A stretch of 16,701 nt of DNA, from contig JAEWJG010000125.1 of assembly GCA_023386675.1 (NCBI GenBank), forward strand, positions 1-16,701, read 5' to 3'. Origin of the DNA: Actinomycetes bacterium (lineage in GTDB: Bacteria > Actinomycetota > Actinomycetes > Actinomycetales > Microbacteriaceae). Every line of letters begins with the position of its first letter. Positions within the stretch are counted from its first letter, which is position 1. Under the pieces are notes generated by a model that was not told where the DNA came from, did not search any database, and worked only from the letters and a program-made list of their open reading frames with translations. The position numbers and the translations under genes are program-made. Of this stretch, positions 6,418 through 12,610 are shown piece by piece.

Positions 6418-7184
6418 AGCACCTCCGACAGGAAGCGCTGCAGCCGCGGGCTCTGCGGGCGGTCGAACAGGTCCTCCGGGCGCCCGGCTTCGACCACCTT
6501 GCCCTCGTCCATGAAGACGACCTGGTCGGCCACCTTGCGGGCGAAGTTCATCTCGTGGGTGACCACGACCATGGTCATGCCGCGGCGGCCCAGATCGGCC
6601 ATGAGGTTGAGCACACCCTTCACGAGCTCGGGGTCGAGCGCGCTGGTGACCTCGTCGAAGAGCATGACCTCCGGCTCCATCGCCAGCGCGCGGGCGATCG
6701 CCACGCGCTGCTGCTGACCGCCGGAGAGGTCGCGCGGGCGGTGGTCCATCCGCTCGCCGAGGCCCACCTCGGTGAGGCGCTCCTCGGCGATCCGGCGGGC
6801 CTCCGCCTTCGACATCCTCTTCACGCTGCGCAGTGCGAGCATGACGTTCTCGAGCGCGGTGTGGTCCGGGAACAGGTTGAAGTGCTGGAAGACGAGGCCG
6901 ATCCGGCGACGGAGGACATCCGGCTTGGTGCCCAGGATGCTCTGGCCGTCGAGGCGCACATCGCCGCTCTTCGGCTCGTGCAGGCGGTTGATGCCGCGCA
7001 GCATGGTCGACTTGCCGGAGCCCGACGGCCCGATGATGCAGGTCGTGGTGCCGGCCGGGACCGAGATCGACACGCCGCGGAGCACGTCGATGTCGCCGTA
7101 GGCCATCGTCAGGTCGACCAGGTCGAGCGAGGAGCTGGTGAACTCCGGGACCGCCTGGGCGGGCAGGGGCGAGGTGTACGTCAT
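6414..7184 (-). CDS. Polar amino acid-type ABC transporter ATPase (GlnQ/HisP-like)
   Basis: A 256-residue ATP-binding subunit that powers import through the permease encoded just upstream. Seen: Walker A Gly-Pro-Ser-Gly-Ser-Gly-Lys-Ser-Thr (52-60), Q-loop Gln100 in Val-Phe-Gln-His-Phe-Asn-Leu-Phe-Pro, ABC signature Leu-Ser-Gly-Gly-Gln-Gln-Gln (153-159), Walker B Val-Met-Leu-Phe-Asp-Glu (173-178), D-loop Ser-Ala-Leu-Asp, and switch His210. Gln-His-Phe-Asn-Leu-Phe-Pro and Thr-His-Glu-Met are hallmarks of the amino acid/opine (PAAT) class. ATG 7182-7184 overlaps the permease stop (ATGA), and its own stop overlaps the dehydrogenase GTG. All catalytic residues are intact. Confidence 0.96.
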   Translation of the reverse strand: MTYTSPLPAQAVPEFTSSSLDLVDLTMAYGDIDVLRGVSISVPAGTTTCIIGPSGSGKSTMLRGINRLHEPKSGDVRLDGQSILGTKPDVLRRRIGLVFQHFNLFPDHTALENVMLALRSVKRMSKAEARRIAEERLTEVGLGERMDHRPRDLSGGQQQRVAIARALAMEPEVMLFDEVTSALDPELVKGVLNLMADLGRRGMTMVVVTHEMNFARKVADQVVFMDEGKVVEAGRPEDLFDRPQSPRLQRFLSEVL

Positions 7185-7969
7185 GTGTTGCTCCCGAGGG
7201 TGATCGGCGCGGGCGGCTGGACCTCGTCCAGCTCGTCCAGTCCGCTCTTCGGCGGCGCCGGCTTGCGGCGACCGGTGCGGAACCGGTTGTCGAAGTAGTT
7301 GACGAGGTGGGTCAGCGGCACCGTGATGACCAGGTAGAACAGGCCGGCCAGGACCAGCGGCGACAGGTTCCCCGTGAGCACCGCCGCATCCTGCCCGACG
7401 CGGAACAGCTCGCGCTCGCCGACCAGCAGGCCGAGGAAGTACACGAGGCTCGAGTCCTTCACGATGGCGATGAACTGGTTGACCAGCGCGGGGAGCACCC
7501 GGCGGACGCCCTGCGGCACGACGACCAGCGCCATCGCCTTGGCGTAGCTGAGGCCGAGCGCGAGGCACGCCTCCAGCTGGCCCCTGTCGACGCTCTGGAT
7601 GCCGGCGCGGAAGATCTCGCCGATGTACGCCGCCGCGATGAGGGACAGCGCCAGGATGCCCAGCGGGTACGGCGACGGCCCGAAGACCGACTGCGAGAAC
7701 CGCGCGAAGCCCTGGCCGATGAGCAGGATGGTGAGGATCGCCGGCAGGCCGCGGAAGATGTCCGTGTAGACACGGGCGGGGATGCGCAGCCAGCGGGAGG
7801 TGGAGATCCCCATGACGGCGACCACCATGCCGAGCACGACGCCGATGACGGTCGCCGCGATCGAGATGATCAGCGTGTTGACGAGTCCGACGCCCAGCAG
7901 CTGCGGGAAGACCTGCAGCATCGACGGGATGTCGAAGAAGGTGTGCGTGATGGTGGTGAGCCAGTCCAT
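7181..7969 (-). CDS. Polar amino acid-type ABC transporter permease (HisM/GlnP-like)
   Basis: A 262-residue inner-membrane permease. About five membrane segments are visible (roughly 22-55, 72-92, 102-118, 158-182, 203-225). The cytoplasmic EAA loop lies at 128-160 and contains Glu-Ala-Cys-Leu-Ala-Leu-Gly (133-139), where the usual third Ala is Cys. The cytoplasmic tail (231-262) is basic, then Pro-rich. This is the only permease gene in the operon, so the transporter is probably a homodimeric permease with the ATPase dimer. The start ATG 7967-7969 is preceded by AGGGAGATCCCC, a reasonable ribosome site. It lies 24 bases after the binding-protein stop and overlaps the ATPase start. Confidence 0.95.
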   Translation of the reverse strand: MDWLTTITHTFFDIPSMLQVFPQLLGVGLVNTLIISIAATVIGVVLGMVVAVMGISTSRWLRIPARVYTDIFRGLPAILTILLIGQGFARFSQSVFGPSPYPLGILALSLIAAAYIGEIFRAGIQSVDRGQLEACLALGLSYAKAMALVVVPQGVRRVLPALVNQFIAIVKDSSLVYFLGLLVGERELFRVGQDAAVLTGNLSPLVLAGLFYLVITVPLTHLVNYFDNRFRTGRRKPAPPKSGLDELDEVQPPAPITLGSNT

Positions 7970-7993
7970 GGGGATCTCCCTGCGGGTGCCGTC

Positions 7994-8860
7994 CTACTTG
8001 GACGGCGTCGGGGTCGAGGTCTGCTCCGCCTTGGGCAGGTACTGCTCGGGCATCGGCGAGCCCGGGAACCACTTCTGGTAGAGCTTCTTCCAGGTGCCGT
8101 CCTCCATCGCCTCGTGGAGCGCCTTGTTCAGGGCGTTCTTGAGGGCCGGGTTGCCCTTGGCGATGGCGAAGCCGGCGGGGGCGTCGAACGAGGGGATGTC
8201 GTCCGCGTCCTTGAGGGCGGGGTACTGCGCGACGTAGCTCTTGGCCGCCTCGTAGTCGAGGAAGTGCGCATCCACCGAGCCGCTGTTGAGGGCGGAGACG
8301 GCCGCGTTGTTGTCCGGGAAGCGGACGAGGCTCGCCTTGGGGAAGTTCTTGACGGCGTACGCCTCCTGCAGAGTGCCCTGCACGACGCCGAGGCGCTTGC
8401 CCGCCAGGTCGGCCTTGGAGTCGATGCCGCTGGTCTTCGTGGTGAGAACGGTCAGGTAGCCGGCGAGGTAGCCGTCGGAGAAGTCGACCGTCTTCTTGCG
8501 CTCGTCGGTGATGCCGATGGCGGCGACGCCGACGTCGAACTGGTGGTTCGCGACGGCGGACAGGAGGCCGGAGAAGTCCTGGCCGGTGAACACCGGCTTG
8601 CCGATGTGGGCGCGCTTCGCCACGTCGGTGAACAGTTCCACGTCGAAGCCGGTGAAGTTCCCGCTCGCGTCGGTGAACGTGTAGGGCTTCGAGTCGCCGA
8701 GGCTGGCCACGCGGACGGTGCCCGCCTCGATGAGGCCGTACGGGTTGTCCTTGGTGGCTGCGCCCGAGGCGCCGCCGGCGCTGCAGGCGGCGAGGACCAG
8801 TGCGGCGGAGGCCGCGGCGGCCAGCAGCGCCGCCGGCCGGAGGAGTGTGCGTCGTTTCAC
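7994..8860 (-). CDS. ABC transporter substrate-binding lipoprotein, family 3 (amino acid/opine type)
   Basis: A 288-residue lipoprotein anchored outside the membrane that delivers ligand to the permease. Residues 1-25 are a signal peptide (Val-Lys-Arg-Arg, Ala/Leu core) ending Leu-Ala-Ala-Cys with Cys26 as lipidation site. The mature part follows SBP_bac_3: [36 protein letters not shown] and a Leu-Ala-Gly-Lys-Arg-Leu-Gly-Val hinge region. I prefer GTG 8858-8860, which gives a standard signal peptide; TTG 8870-8872 would add four residues. Neither has a clear ribosome site. It is the first gene of the operon and is divergent from the LacI gene, with two palindromic operators in its presumed leader. 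Confidence 0.93.
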   Translation of the reverse strand: MKRRTLLRPAALLAAAASAALVLAACSAGGASGAATKDNPYGLIEAGTVRVASLGDSKPYTFTDASGNFTGFDVELFTDVAKRAHIGKPVFTGQDFSGLLSAVANHQFDVGVAAIGITDERKKTVDFSDGYLAGYLTVLTTKTSGIDSKADLAGKRLGVVQGTLQEAYAVKNFPKASLVRFPDNNAAVSALNSGSVDAHFLDYEAAKSYVAQYPALKDADDIPSFDAPAGFAIAKGNPALKNALNKALHEAMEDGTWKKLYQKWFPGSPMPEQYLPKAEQTSTPTPSK

Positions 8861-8927
8861 TGCGGGGTCCAATCGTGTGGGGGCGGGGACTGCGAGGAGG
8901 GACGTGCGATCCTCGGTGATCTCCTGG

Positions 8928-8957
8928 TTGCTGAGACCGGTCTCTGGCGATTACGCT
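8928..8957 (+). promoter_or_regulatory. Putative promoter of the LacI gene
   Basis: TTGCTG (8928-8933) and TACGCT (8952-8957) are separated by 18 bases on the plus strand. Operator 1 fills the spacer and operator 2 begins on the last bases of the -10, so autorepression would be direct. The resulting leader to ATG 9046 would be about 80 bases. It is a pattern match only. Confidence 0.4.
8931..8946. promoter_or_regulatory. LacI-family operator 1 (imperfect palindrome)
   Basis: CTGAGACCGGTCTCTG is a 16-base palindrome centred on CCGG with one mismatched pair. The central CG step and even symmetry fit LacI/GalR-family sites. Its centre lies 25 bases from that of the perfect copy at 8956-8971, in the gap between the divergent binding-protein and LacI genes. 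Confidence 0.75.
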
Positions 8958-8971
8958 GAGACCGGTCTCAG
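8956..8971. promoter_or_regulatory. LacI-family operator 2 (perfect palindrome)
   Basis: CTGAGACCGGTCTCAG is a perfect 16-base palindrome with the central CG typical of LacI-family operators. It lies just downstream of the presumed binding-protein transcription start and touches the presumed -10 of the LacI gene. The likely ligand is the LacI-type regulator encoded at 9046. Confidence 0.8.
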
Positions 8972-8984
8972 TTGGTTTTCTGGG

Positions 8985-9014
8985 ACGCTACAACACGTTT
9001 CCCGGGTTCGTCAA
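8985..9014 (-). promoter_or_regulatory. Putative promoter of the ABC/oxidoreductase operon
   Basis: On the minus strand TTGACG (9009-9014) and TAGCGT (8985-8990) are separated by 18 bases, close to a housekeeping -35/-10 pair. Transcription would begin near 8978, so both palindromic operators fall in the first 50 transcribed bases, as expected for roadblock-type repression. Confidence 0.5.
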
Positions 9015-9045
9015 CACGGGAGACGAGATCAGGAAGGGTCCGCCG

Positions 9046-10131
9046 ATGTCCCCACGCCCCGCGTCCCGCCGCGCCGTCACGGTGGCCGACATCGCGCGTG
9101 CTGCGAAGGTCTCCAAGGCCACAGCGGCCCGCGCGCTCGGCGACTACGGGCAGGTGAGCGAGGCGGTACGGTCCCGCGTGCTCGCCGCGGCGGAGGAGCT
9201 CAACTACCGGCCGAACGCCCTCGCCAAGTCGATGAACACCGGCCGCTCGAACACGATCGGCGTGGTCGTCGGCGACATCGAGAACCCGTACTTCGCGCAC
9301 GCGATGCGCGGCATCTCCGACGTCGCGAACAAGGCCGGCTACGACGTCATCCTCACCAACTCCGACGAAGACGTGGACGCCGAGGAAGCGGCCGTCGACC
9401 TCCTCCTCGACAAGCAGGTGGATGCGCTGATCGTTGCGCCGGCATCCTCGGCGCGCACAGCCCACCTGGCGAACGCCGGGGCCGCGGGCCGCCCGCTCGT
9501 GCTCCTCGACCGGCGCGACCAGGACGGGCGCTACGACTCCGTCACCGTCGACAACCGGACCGCGGCCGCCCGCGCGACCGCCGAACTGCTCGCCGAGGGC
9601 CACCGCCGCATCGCCTTCATCTCGACGCACGACCACCCGACCGGGCTCTACTCGCCGGGCGACACCATCACCATGTCGAGCGTCGCCGACCGCGTCGACG
9701 GCGTGATGGAGGCGCTGACCGATGCGGGCATCCCGTCACCCGAGCGCAACATCCGCCTCGACGCGCGTCGCCGCGGAGTGGATGCGGTGGCCAGGGAACT
9801 GCTCGAGGCCGACGATCGCGTCACGGCGATCATCGCCTCCGACAGCCTCATCGCGATGACCGTCTTCCAGGTGATCCGGACGCTGGGCCTGCGGATCCCG
9901 GACGACGTCTCGCTGATCGCCTTCGACAATCCGGAGTGGACCGGCATCACCACTCCCCCGCTGACGGTGGTGGAGCAGCCGATCTACGAGCTCGGGGCTG
10001 CGGCTGCGCGGCTGGCCCTGCAACGCATCCACGGCGAGCGCGTCGACGACGAGGCCGTCGTGTTCGACGCGGCGCTGGTGCGCCGCGCGTCCGTCGCGCC
10101 TCCGGCGACCGCGCGCGCCGACTCCCGCTGA
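9046..10131 (+). CDS. LacI-family transcriptional regulator
   Basis: A 361-residue repressor. The N-terminal helix-turn-helix starts Val-Thr-Val-Ala-Asp-Ile-Ala-Arg-Ala-Ala-Lys-Val-Ser (11-23), with recognition helix Lys-Ala-Thr-Ala-Ala-Arg-Ala-Leu (24-31). The hinge helix Asn-Tyr-Arg-Pro-Asn-Ala-Leu-Ala-Lys-Ser-Met is at 53-63. The periplasmic-binding-protein-like sensor runs from about 70 to 345 (Ile-Gly-Val-Val-Val-Gly-Asp-Ile-Glu-Asn-Pro-Tyr-Phe; later Ile-Ala-Phe-Asp-Asn-Pro-Glu-Trp). The start is ATG 9046 with AGGAAGG 8 bases upstream. It is divergent from the binding-protein gene, with two palindromes in the gap, so it probably controls both that operon and itself. LacI regulators usually sense sugars or nucleosides; an amino-acid-type transporter target is less common. 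The effector is unknown. Confidence 0.95.
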   Translation: MSPRPASRRAVTVADIARAAKVSKATAARALGDYGQVSEAVRSRVLAAAEELNYRPNALAKSMNTGRSNTIGVVVGDIENPYFAHAMRGISDVANKAGYDVILTNSDEDVDAEEAAVDLLLDKQVDALIVAPASSARTAHLANAGAAGRPLVLLDRRDQDGRYDSVTVDNRTAAARATAELLAEGHRRIAFISTHDHPTGLYSPGDTITMSSVADRVDGVMEALTDAGIPSPERNIRLDARRRGVDAVARELLEADDRVTAIIASDSLIAMTVFQVIRTLGLRIPDDVSLIAFDNPEWTGITTPPLTVVEQPIYELGAAAARLALQRIHGERVDDEAVVFDAALVRRASVAPPATARADSR

Positions 10132-10147
10132 ACCCCTTTCCCTGCGC

Positions 10148-10202
10148 GATTTGCGCCAAATCGTGGTTCCCGCGAGCCCGGAACCGAGATTTGGCGCAAA
10201 TC
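10148..10202. repeat. Compound palindrome (two inverted GATTTG-3-CAAATC units), possible terminator or REP-like element
   Basis: GATTTGCGCCAAATC (10148-10162) and its reverse complement GATTTGGCGCAAATC (10188-10202) face each other across 25 bases. Each unit is itself an inverted repeat of GATTTG/CAAATC around three bases. Flanking CGC and GGTTCC segments also pair, so the whole region can fold as one long hairpin or two short ones. It lies between the stops of the convergent LacI and 71-residue genes and may end both transcripts. Whether it is a dispersed family needs the genome. Confidence 0.65.
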
Positions 10203-10210
10203 TCGCGAGG

Positions 10211-10426
10211 TCAGCGGCCGGTCTCGCGCGCAGACTGTGCGGCGCGCAGGTCGCTCAGCGCGCGATCGGTCTCGCGCGTCACGCTGCCGCCCCGGGCGAG
10301 GATCGCCGCAGGCAGCCACTCGCTGAGCAGGAACCGCCGCCGCGGGACGGGCTGCCCTCCGTTCGTCCGCGCCGGGCGCGCGACCCAGCTGTGATCCATC
10401 CCCTGTGTCCATGTCGTGTTCGCCAT
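10211..10426 (-). CDS. Small hypothetical protein (71 residues)
   Basis: I do not recognise this protein. It is basic, has no signal peptide or obvious membrane helix, and contains a central Arg-Arg-Arg-Phe-Leu-Leu-Ser-Glu-Trp-Leu-Pro segment followed by a helical Glu/Arg-rich tail (50-71). About 87% of its third codon positions are G or C by my count, which supports coding. The ATG at 10424-10426 has TAGAGGTC directly upstream, giving a weak ribosome site, and TAACGT (10434-10439, minus strand) lies 7 bases before the start. It is divergent from the AraC-type regulator and shares an 85-base control region with it, so it may be that regulator's target. It converges on LacI with the compound palindrome between. 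Confidence 0.55.
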   Translation of the reverse strand: MANTTWTQGMDHSWVARPARTNGGQPVPRRRFLLSEWLPAAILARGGSVTRETDRALSDLRAAQSARETGR

Positions 10427-10432
10427 GACCTC

Positions 10433-10447
10433 TACGTTACGAACGTA
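10433..10447. promoter_or_regulatory. Inverted repeat in the divergent AraC/small-gene control region
   Basis: TACGTT-ACG-AACGTA is a perfect 6-base inverted repeat with a 3-base spacer. It covers the presumed -10 (TAACGT) of the small minus-strand gene, a position suited to repression. Which protein binds is unknown. Confidence 0.45.
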
Positions 10448-10495
10448 AAGATACGGACACGAGATGGCTCCGGGTCTATCTTCGCAAAGATACGG
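10447..10495 (+). repeat. Two direct repeats AAAGATACGG upstream of the AraC-type gene
   Basis: AAAGATACGG occurs at 10447-10456 and again at 10486-10495, 39 bases apart (close to four helical turns). The second copy is part of an imperfect inverted repeat, TATCTT-cgca-AAGATA (10477-10492). Direct repeats of this size are typical of AraC-family binding sites, so autoregulation by the adjacent gene is plausible. Confidence 0.45.
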
Positions 10496-10511
10496 CCACT
10501 ATGCTGACGGC

Positions 10512-11462
10512 ATGATCCGATCCGTCGCGGTCCCCCTCATCGACGACTTCGCCATGTTCGAATTCGGCGTCGTCTGCGAGGTGTTCGGGCTCGACCGCAG
10601 CTACGCCGGACTGGAGCCGTTCGACTTCCGCGTCTGCACGATCGACCCCGCGAAGCCGGTCGTCAACCCGACGGGCGTCACGGTCACGGCGCCGTACGGC
10701 CTCGAGGCCATGGACGACGCCGACCTGATCGCCGTACCCGCCGCGACGGTGCGCGACGAGTACCCGGTGGAGTTCCTGGATGCGCTCCGCCGAGCGTACG
10801 ACCGCGGCGCGATCCTGCTCAGCGTGTGCTCCGGGGCGTTCGCCCTCGGCGAGGCCGGCCTCCTCGACGGTCACGACGTCACGACCCACTGGCGGTACGC
10901 CGACGCCCTGCAGCGCCGCTTCCCGGCAGCTCGCGTCGACCCGGACGTCCTCTTCGTCGACGACGGCCGCATCATCACGAGCGCCGGCACCTCCGCCGGG
11001 ATCGACGCCAGCCTCCACCTCGTGCGCCGCGAGCTCGGCAGCGCGGTCGCCAACACGATCGCGCGCAACATGGTCGTCCCGCCCCAGCGCGACGGCGGCC
11101 AGCGGCAGTACATCGACAAGCCGGTCAGCGACTGCGATGTCGACACCTTCAGCGAGCTCCTCGACGACCTGACAGACCGCCTCGACGAATCCCACACCGT
11201 CGGCAGCCTCGCCGAGCGCGTGCACATGTCCACCCGCAGCTTCTCGCGGCGGTTCGTGGCCGAGACCGGCGTCCCTCCGATGCAGTGGCTGACGACTCAG
11301 CGCATCCTGCACGCCCGGCTGCTGCTCGAGACCACCGACCTCCCGATCGACGAAGTGGCCCGCCGCTGCGGCTTCGGCAGCGCGACCCTACTGCGGCACC
11401 ACTTCGACGCCGAGGTCGGGGTGCCCCCGACCCGCTACCGCGCGGCCTTCGCGCGCGCCTGA
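10512..11462 (+). CDS. AraC-family regulator with N-terminal DJ-1/PfpI (GATase1-like) domain, FtrA-like
   Basis: A 316-residue transcription regulator. Residues 1-185 form a DJ-1/PfpI-like domain: Val-Ala-Val-Pro-Leu-Ile-Asp-Asp-Phe, Glu-Val-Phe-Gly-Leu-Asp (23-28), and the nucleophile-elbow segment Leu-Leu-Ser-Val-Cys-Ser-Gly-Ala-Phe with Cys106; Thr-Thr-His-Trp (124-127) and Ser-Ala-Gly-Thr-Ser-Ala-Gly-Ile-Asp follow, as in the FtrA/CdhR/ArgR group. Residues about 225-312 carry two AraC helix-turn-helix units (near 230-251 and 279-301), ending Gly-Val-Pro-Pro-Thr-Arg-Tyr-Arg. ATG 10512 is chosen over the upstream 10464 start because TATGCT (10500-10505) ends 6 bases before it and the N terminus then matches the family. 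The ligand is unknown. Its 3' end overlaps the convergent membrane-protein gene by 28 bases. Confidence 0.93.
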   Translation: MIRSVAVPLIDDFAMFEFGVVCEVFGLDRSYAGLEPFDFRVCTIDPAKPVVNPTGVTVTAPYGLEAMDDADLIAVPAATVRDEYPVEFLDALRRAYDRGAILLSVCSGAFALGEAGLLDGHDVTTHWRYADALQRRFPAARVDPDVLFVDDGRIITSAGTSAGIDASLHLVRRELGSAVANTIARNMVVPPQRDGGQRQYIDKPVSDCDVDTFSELLDDLTDRLDESHTVGSLAERVHMSTRSFSRRFVAETGVPPMQWLTTQRILHARLLLETTDLPIDEVARRCGFGSATLLRHHFDAEVGVPPTRYRAAFARA

Positions 11463-11704
11463 CGCCGCGGGATCAGATCCTCGCCGCGGTAGTGGCGGAG
11501 GAGGCGCCAGTTGCGCACGCCCAGGTCGGCGCACACGGCGACGGTCACGAGCCCGCACACCACGACGCCCCAAGCCCGGGGATTCTCGCCCTGCGTCGGG
11601 ATGGCCACGGCCAGCGCGATCGTCGCGACCAGGGCGAAGGCGGCCAGCACGCCGCCGATCCCGGCGAGCCGCCAGGCCCGCGCGCGCTCCGACCGGTCTC
11701 CCAT
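11435..11704 (-). CDS. Small two-helix membrane protein
   Basis: An 89-residue hypothetical protein with two clear hydrophobic segments, about 16-36 (Gly-Gly-Val-Leu-Ala-Ala-Phe-Ala-Leu-Val) and 44-63 (Gly-Val-Val-Val-Cys-Gly-Leu-Val), joined by a short Pro/Gly/Asn loop. Both termini are strongly basic, which predicts N-in/C-in topology. No catalytic motif is visible. The start is ATG 11702-11704; TAGTTT ends 7 bases upstream, so it too may be leaderless. The last 28 bases overlap the 3' end of the AraC-type gene tail to tail. Family and role unknown. Confidence 0.7.
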   Translation of the reverse strand: MGDRSERARAWRLAGIGGVLAAFALVATIALAVAIPTQGENPRAWGVVVCGLVTVAVCADLGVRNWRLLRHYRGEDLIPRRQARAKAAR

Positions 11705-11784
11705 GCAGCGGAAACTACTCCGTCACGCCGGTGTACGAAAGGTGAACGCGCCCTGAACTGCGGATGACGTCGCACGCGCCCCGA

Positions 11785-11831
11785 CACGACGAAGCCCCCG
11801 CCCGGTCATACCGTGCGGGGGCTTCGTCGTG
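11785..11831 (-). terminator. Strong hairpin terminator after the CsbD gene
   Basis: A perfect 17-base stem, CACGACGAAGCCCCCGC (11785-11801) with its complement (11815-11831), encloses a 13-base loop that can itself pair further (CGG/CCG). It begins 3 bases beyond the CsbD stop codon (11835-11837) in the minus-strand direction. It could also block minus-strand readthrough into the membrane-protein gene. No T run follows. Confidence 0.85.
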
Positions 11832-11834
11832 AGA

Positions 11835-12008
11835 TCAGTCCTTGAAGGCGTCCTTGACCTTCTCGCCTGCCTGCTTCACGTCGGCCTTCGCCTGGTCGCC
11901 CTTGCCCTCGGCCTCCAGGCGCTCGTTGCCGGTCGCCTTGCCGGCGGCCTCCTTGGCGTTGCCGCCCAGCTTCTCGCCGGCGTTCTCGATCTTGTCGTCG
12001 AGTCCCAT
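11835..12008 (-). CDS. CsbD-family stress protein
   Basis: A 57-residue, very hydrophilic protein starting Met-Gly-Leu-Asp-Asp-Lys-Ile-Glu-Asn-Ala, then Gly-Glu-Lys-Leu-Gly-Gly-Asn-Ala-Lys-Glu-Ala-Ala-Gly-Lys-Ala-Thr-Gly and a second repeat-like half ending Gly-Glu-Lys-Val-Lys-Asp-Ala-Phe. This is the CsbD pattern of Lys/Glu/Ala/Gly-rich small proteins induced by general stress; the molecular function of the family is not settled. ATG 12006-12008 has AAAGGGG about 6 bases upstream, a strong ribosome site. A GGGTAT hexamer lies 24 bases upstream (12032-12037) and resembles the -10 of SigB/SigF-type stress promoters. A strong terminator follows. It is the smallest confident gene in the window. 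Confidence 0.92.
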   Translation of the reverse strand: MGLDDKIENAGEKLGGNAKEAAGKATGNERLEAEGKGDQAKADVKQAGEKVKDAFKD

Positions 12009-12031
12009 GACGTCCCCTTTCGTGGTGGTCG

Positions 12032-12037
12032 ATACCC
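12032..12037 (-). promoter_or_regulatory. GGGTAT box, possible stress-sigma -10 of the CsbD gene
   Basis: GGGTAT on the minus strand matches the -10 of SigB/SigF-type promoters (GTTT, 14-17 bases, GGGTAT). I do not see a clear GTTT at the right distance, so the call is weak; CsbD membership of the gene makes it reasonable. Confidence 0.35.
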
Positions 12038-12100
12038 AACAGACATTCCCACCGCCATCGGGGCGGGTCTACCCCCGCTCAGGCACGTCCCACCAACCGC

Positions 12101-12601
12101 TCAGGTGCGCGCATCCTGCCGGTCGAGGGCGTCGAGCGCCTCGGACATTCGGCCGAGGAAGCCGACGACGACCTCGACCTCCCCGTCGTCGAGCCCGGAT
12201 GCGGCGGCCAGCATCCGGCGGTGCATCGCATCCAGGGTGTGCCGCACCTCCTCGTCGGCGCCGGGCGTCGCGACGATCACCAGCGAGCGGCGGTCATGTG
12301 GATGCGGCTGCCGGCTCACCCAGCCGGCGAGCATGAGCCGATCGATCATCGCGGTCACGGACGACGACTTCATGCCCAGCACAGCGCCGAGGTCGGCGGG
12401 CGTCGCCGGTTCGCCCTCGTTCTGGCGCTTGAGCAGGAAGCGGAGGGCGCGGAGGTCGTTCTCGCCCATCCGCATCGACTCGCGGGTACGGCGGCGCATG
12501 GCCTGCTCGGCCGCACGGTACTCGCGCAGCGCGTTCAGGACCTCCACGGTGTGGGGATCGGCACTGTCGTACCAGAAGCCCCCGGAACTCTGATCGTCGA
12601 T
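12101..12601 (-). CDS. MarR-family regulator, downstream paralogue, probably starting at a non-canonical ATC
   Basis: A winged-helix regulator of 166 residues if read from ATC 12599-12601, or 148 from the first canonical start, GTG 12545-12547. Helix-turn-helix: Pro-Ala-Asp-Leu-Gly-Ala-Val-Leu-Gly-Met-Lys-Ser-Ser-Ser-Val-Thr-Ala-Met-Ile-Asp-Arg; wing: His-Asp-Arg-Arg-Ser-Leu-Val-Ile. It is a tandem paralogue of the gene at 12611-13168 (shared Ala-Met-Arg-Arg-Arg, Ser-Ser-Ser-Val-Thr-Ala, Asp-Arg-Arg-Ala/Ser-Leu). Shared Phe-Trp-Tyr lies upstream of the GTG, in frame, and is preceded only by ATC before the TAA of the other gene. TAAAAT (12608-12613) ends 6 bases before the ATC, the same geometry as other starts here. 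The GTG start remains possible because it falls just before helix 1. Binding sites and ligand unknown. Confidence 0.82.
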   Translation of the reverse strand: MDDQSSGGFWYDSADPHTVEVLNALREYRAAEQAMRRRTRESMRMGENDLRALRFLLKRQNEGEPATPADLGAVLGMKSSSVTAMIDRLMLAGWVSRQPHPHDRRSLVIVATPGADEEVRHTLDAMHRRMLAAASGLDDGEVEVVVGFLGRMSEALDALDRQDART

Positions 12602-12610
12602 GGACCGATT

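Noticed and set aside
7307..8959. 550-residue open frame on the plus strand
   Set aside because: It is antisense to the permease and binding-protein genes, both of which have clear family motifs. Its translation is repetitive Arg/Asp/Glu/Gly-rich with no domain.
10151..10507. 118-residue plus-strand open frame
   Set aside because: It begins inside the compound palindrome, runs antisense to the small minus-strand gene and ends in the AraC control region; it shows no family features.
12063..12078. GC-rich GCGGG/CCCGC inverted repeat as a terminator of the downstream MarR gene
   Set aside because: The stem is only about 5 base pairs and lies upstream of the CsbD promoter region; too weak to call.
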